Positions 13,754 through 14,738 of a stretch of DNA of 14,738 nt are shown in pieces (position 1 is the first letter of the stretch; each line of letters starts with the position of its first letter). The notes under the pieces were generated by a model. It made no database searches and was not told the origin of the DNA. It was given only the letters and a program-made list of their open reading frames with translations. The stretch spans positions 1 to 14,738 of the forward strand of contig CAMLER010000042.1 in assembly GCA_946478915.1 (NCBI GenBank). Direction: 5' to 3'. Made by a program: the position numbers and the translations under genes. Origin of the DNA: an uncultured Chryseolinea sp. (lineage in GTDB: Bacteria; Bacteroidota; Bacteroidia; Cytophagales; Cyclobacteriaceae).

Positions 13754-14110
13754 TCAGTAGTCCTTCACCCGTTTCCCATTCTGATCAAAGCGATGTACTT
13801 TCGTTTGATCGCCTTCCTTCATTTCAACGATAAAACTATCGTTATCCCGATTCTTGTAAATAGTTGATTTTTCTTCCCAACCCTTATACTGCTCCTCCGA
13901 AAGCGTGCTGCGAAGGTTGGCAGGAACCTCTTGCTTCTCCATAACGGTCATGTCTTTCTTATAGTCCTGCCTTTCATCCTGCGCTGCGCCAACACCCGGA
14001 CCTGACCTTTGTTTTGCTGCTTCGTTTGGCACGTTTGTCGAATCCTGTGCAAACACAGACATTGAACCCATGACCAACGCACTTGCAATAATTAATTTTA
14101 TTTTTTTCAT
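13754..14110 (-). CDS. Small secreted protein, PepSY-like fold suspected (copy 2 of 2)
   Basis: A 118-residue protein with a signal peptide (MKKIKLIIASAL...SVFAQ, about 22 residues). ATG 14110 places the signal peptide at the N-terminus, though ATG 14119 is also in frame. The linker (23-55) is rich in Gly, Gln and charged residues; the C-terminal part reads 'EVPANLRSTLSEEQYKGW', 'YKNRDNDSFIVEMKEGD' and 'HRFDQNGKRVKDY'. It has the same layout and aligned motifs as the protein at 10050-10412, about 3 kb away on the same strand, so the two are paralogs. It follows 535 bp of gene-free DNA and is probably transcribed alone. The role is unknown; the fold call is inference. Confidence 0.85.
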   Translation of the reverse strand: MKKIKLIIASALVMGSMSVFAQDSTNVPNEAAKQRSGPGVGAAQDERQDYKKDMTVMEKQEVPANLRSTLSEEQYKGWEEKSTIYKNRDNDSFIVEMKEGDQTKVHRFDQNGKRVKDY

Positions 14111-14543
14111 AGCTGTCATTTTTGTTTGATATCGTTTTACCGATAAACAACGTGCCAACATAACGGATGAATCTAAAAACGGTTTGCTACATATAACCTA
14201 TGTTTGTCAAAGATGCATTGCACCATAGCAGACGTTGTACTCCACATTATGGGTGACGATGAAGATTATTTTCTACACTGGAAATTAATGATGAACAAGA
14301 GAGCGTCGTAGGAATAACGTGATCTTTTCATTCGCGAAAAAAATGTTACCGAGTGACAGCACCCAGGGCGAATTCAGGTTTTTATACCAATATGTCATCC
14401 CCGATCTGCCTTGACCATCGTAACCGTATTGTTAGGAGAGTCAGTCGATATTCAACACCCAGCCCTAGCGTTGCATATTTGCGAATTGATTCAACACAGA
14501 TTTTTGATGAACATTCGACCTGATATCACGCAGACCGTCGAGG

Positions 14544-14572
14544 TTATACCCTATACCTTATACCCCTAAACC
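14544..14572. repeat. Heptamer patch, TTATACC type
   Basis: The units are TTATACC, CTATACC, TTATACC, then one extra C, then CTAAACC. The order of T-start and C-start units with a single inserted C is the same as in the arm at 13558-13581 (TTATTCC, CTATTCC, C, TTATTCC), although the unit sequence differs. Confidence 0.75.
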
Positions 14573-14581
14573 TTGACATAT

Positions 14582-14614
14582 AAATTCCCTATTCCTTATA
14601 ATTCCTTATTCCCC
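14582..14614. repeat. Heptamer patch, TTATTCC type
   Basis: The units are AAATTCC, CTATTCC, an enlarged 10-nt unit TTATAATTCC, then TTATTCC and CC. It shares its unit with the arms at 13501-13581 and lies 32 bp beyond the end of the gene at 14646. Confidence 0.75.
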
Positions 14615-14645
14615 TTCCACAAAACAACAATCAACTCCTACCAAC

Positions 14646-14738
14646 TCAAGGAGCAGCCATCCCCGCATACGTCTGACGAACAATTTTTCCATCCTGGACA
14701 ATAAATGTATCAGTCGCAAACGAAAGTTTTACCTTTGG
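14646..14738 (-). CDS. C-terminal end of an NTF2/SnoaL-like protein (partial)
   Basis: The minus strand is open from the window edge (14738) to a TGA at 14646-14648, giving the last 30 residues. They contain 'LSFATDTFIVQDGKIVRQTY' and end in 'AGMAAP'. The 'TDTFIVQDGKI..QT' strand-turn-strand is typical of the last two strands of nuclear transport factor 2-like/SnoaL-like proteins, which are small cone-shaped proteins of varied function. The start and most of the gene lie outside the window. The family call rests on this one motif and is moderate. Confidence 0.6.
   Translation of the reverse strand, partial: PKVKLSFATDTFIVQDGKIVRQTYAGMAAP

Larger units (their letters stand above)
14111..14645. 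other. Gene-free region of about 535 bp
   Basis: No open frame of note is found on either strand from 14111 to 14543, and I see no tRNA or degraded gene there. It should hold the promoter of the gene starting at 14110, but no good TAnnTTTG element was found. The right part (14544-14614) holds two heptamer patches listed separately. Confidence 0.6.

Overview
The window looks like a chromosomal segment of a Bacteroidota bacterium, probably of the Cytophagales/Chitinophagales type. The reasons are AT-rich leaders without clear Shine-Dalgarno sequences, signal peptides that end in 'FAQ' or 'AQ', an ECF sigma factor paired with a zinc-less anti-sigma, and small secreted and two-TM proteins of a kind common in that phylum. 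This placement is inference from sequence style. No rRNA, tRNA, CRISPR array, transposase or phage gene is visible.

Layout. (1) Positions 1-63 hold a heptanucleotide tandem array that runs off the left edge. (2) Positions 189-2841 hold a plus-strand three-gene unit: ECF sigma factor, membrane anti-sigma with a long coiled-coil exported part, and a secreted protein of unknown function. (3) Positions 3068-7237 hold a tightly overlapping efflux operon: MacA/HlyD-type adaptor, MacB/FtsX-type permease and TolC-type outer-membrane channel. No ATPase gene is present. (4) A ClC-type chloride transporter with two CBS domains (9020-7245, minus) converges on tolC with only 7 bp between the stop codons. 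(5) Two small plus-strand membrane-protein genes (9202-9411, 9442-9918) end at a strong bidirectional intrinsic terminator (9949-9996). (6) The rest is read on the minus strand. Listed by rising coordinate it holds a small secreted protein (10050-10412), a coupled pair (10573-10914 and an endonuclease/exonuclease/phosphatase-family membrane protein 10911-11999), a secreted CE1-like esterase (12028-12906), a Nudix hydrolase (13002-13466), a second secreted protein homologous to the first (13754-14110), and the 3' end of an NTF2-like gene at the right edge (14646-14738).

How genes work together. The sigma/anti-sigma/secreted trio is an envelope-stress-type signalling cassette, and the efflux operon lies directly downstream after a 226-bp gap containing two dyads, so control of one by the other is possible but unproven. 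The esterase, phosphatase-fold and small genes on the minus strand are closely spaced (28 bp, then a 4-bp ATGA overlap) and are probably co-transcribed.

The most unusual non-coding signal is a set of short tandem arrays, all with a 7-nt period and a TTA-containing unit, lying only between genes (1-63, 13501-13581, 13721-13748, 14544-14572, 14582-14614). One pair forms a long hairpin just upstream of the Nudix gene, and a GC-rich REP-like element sits beside them.
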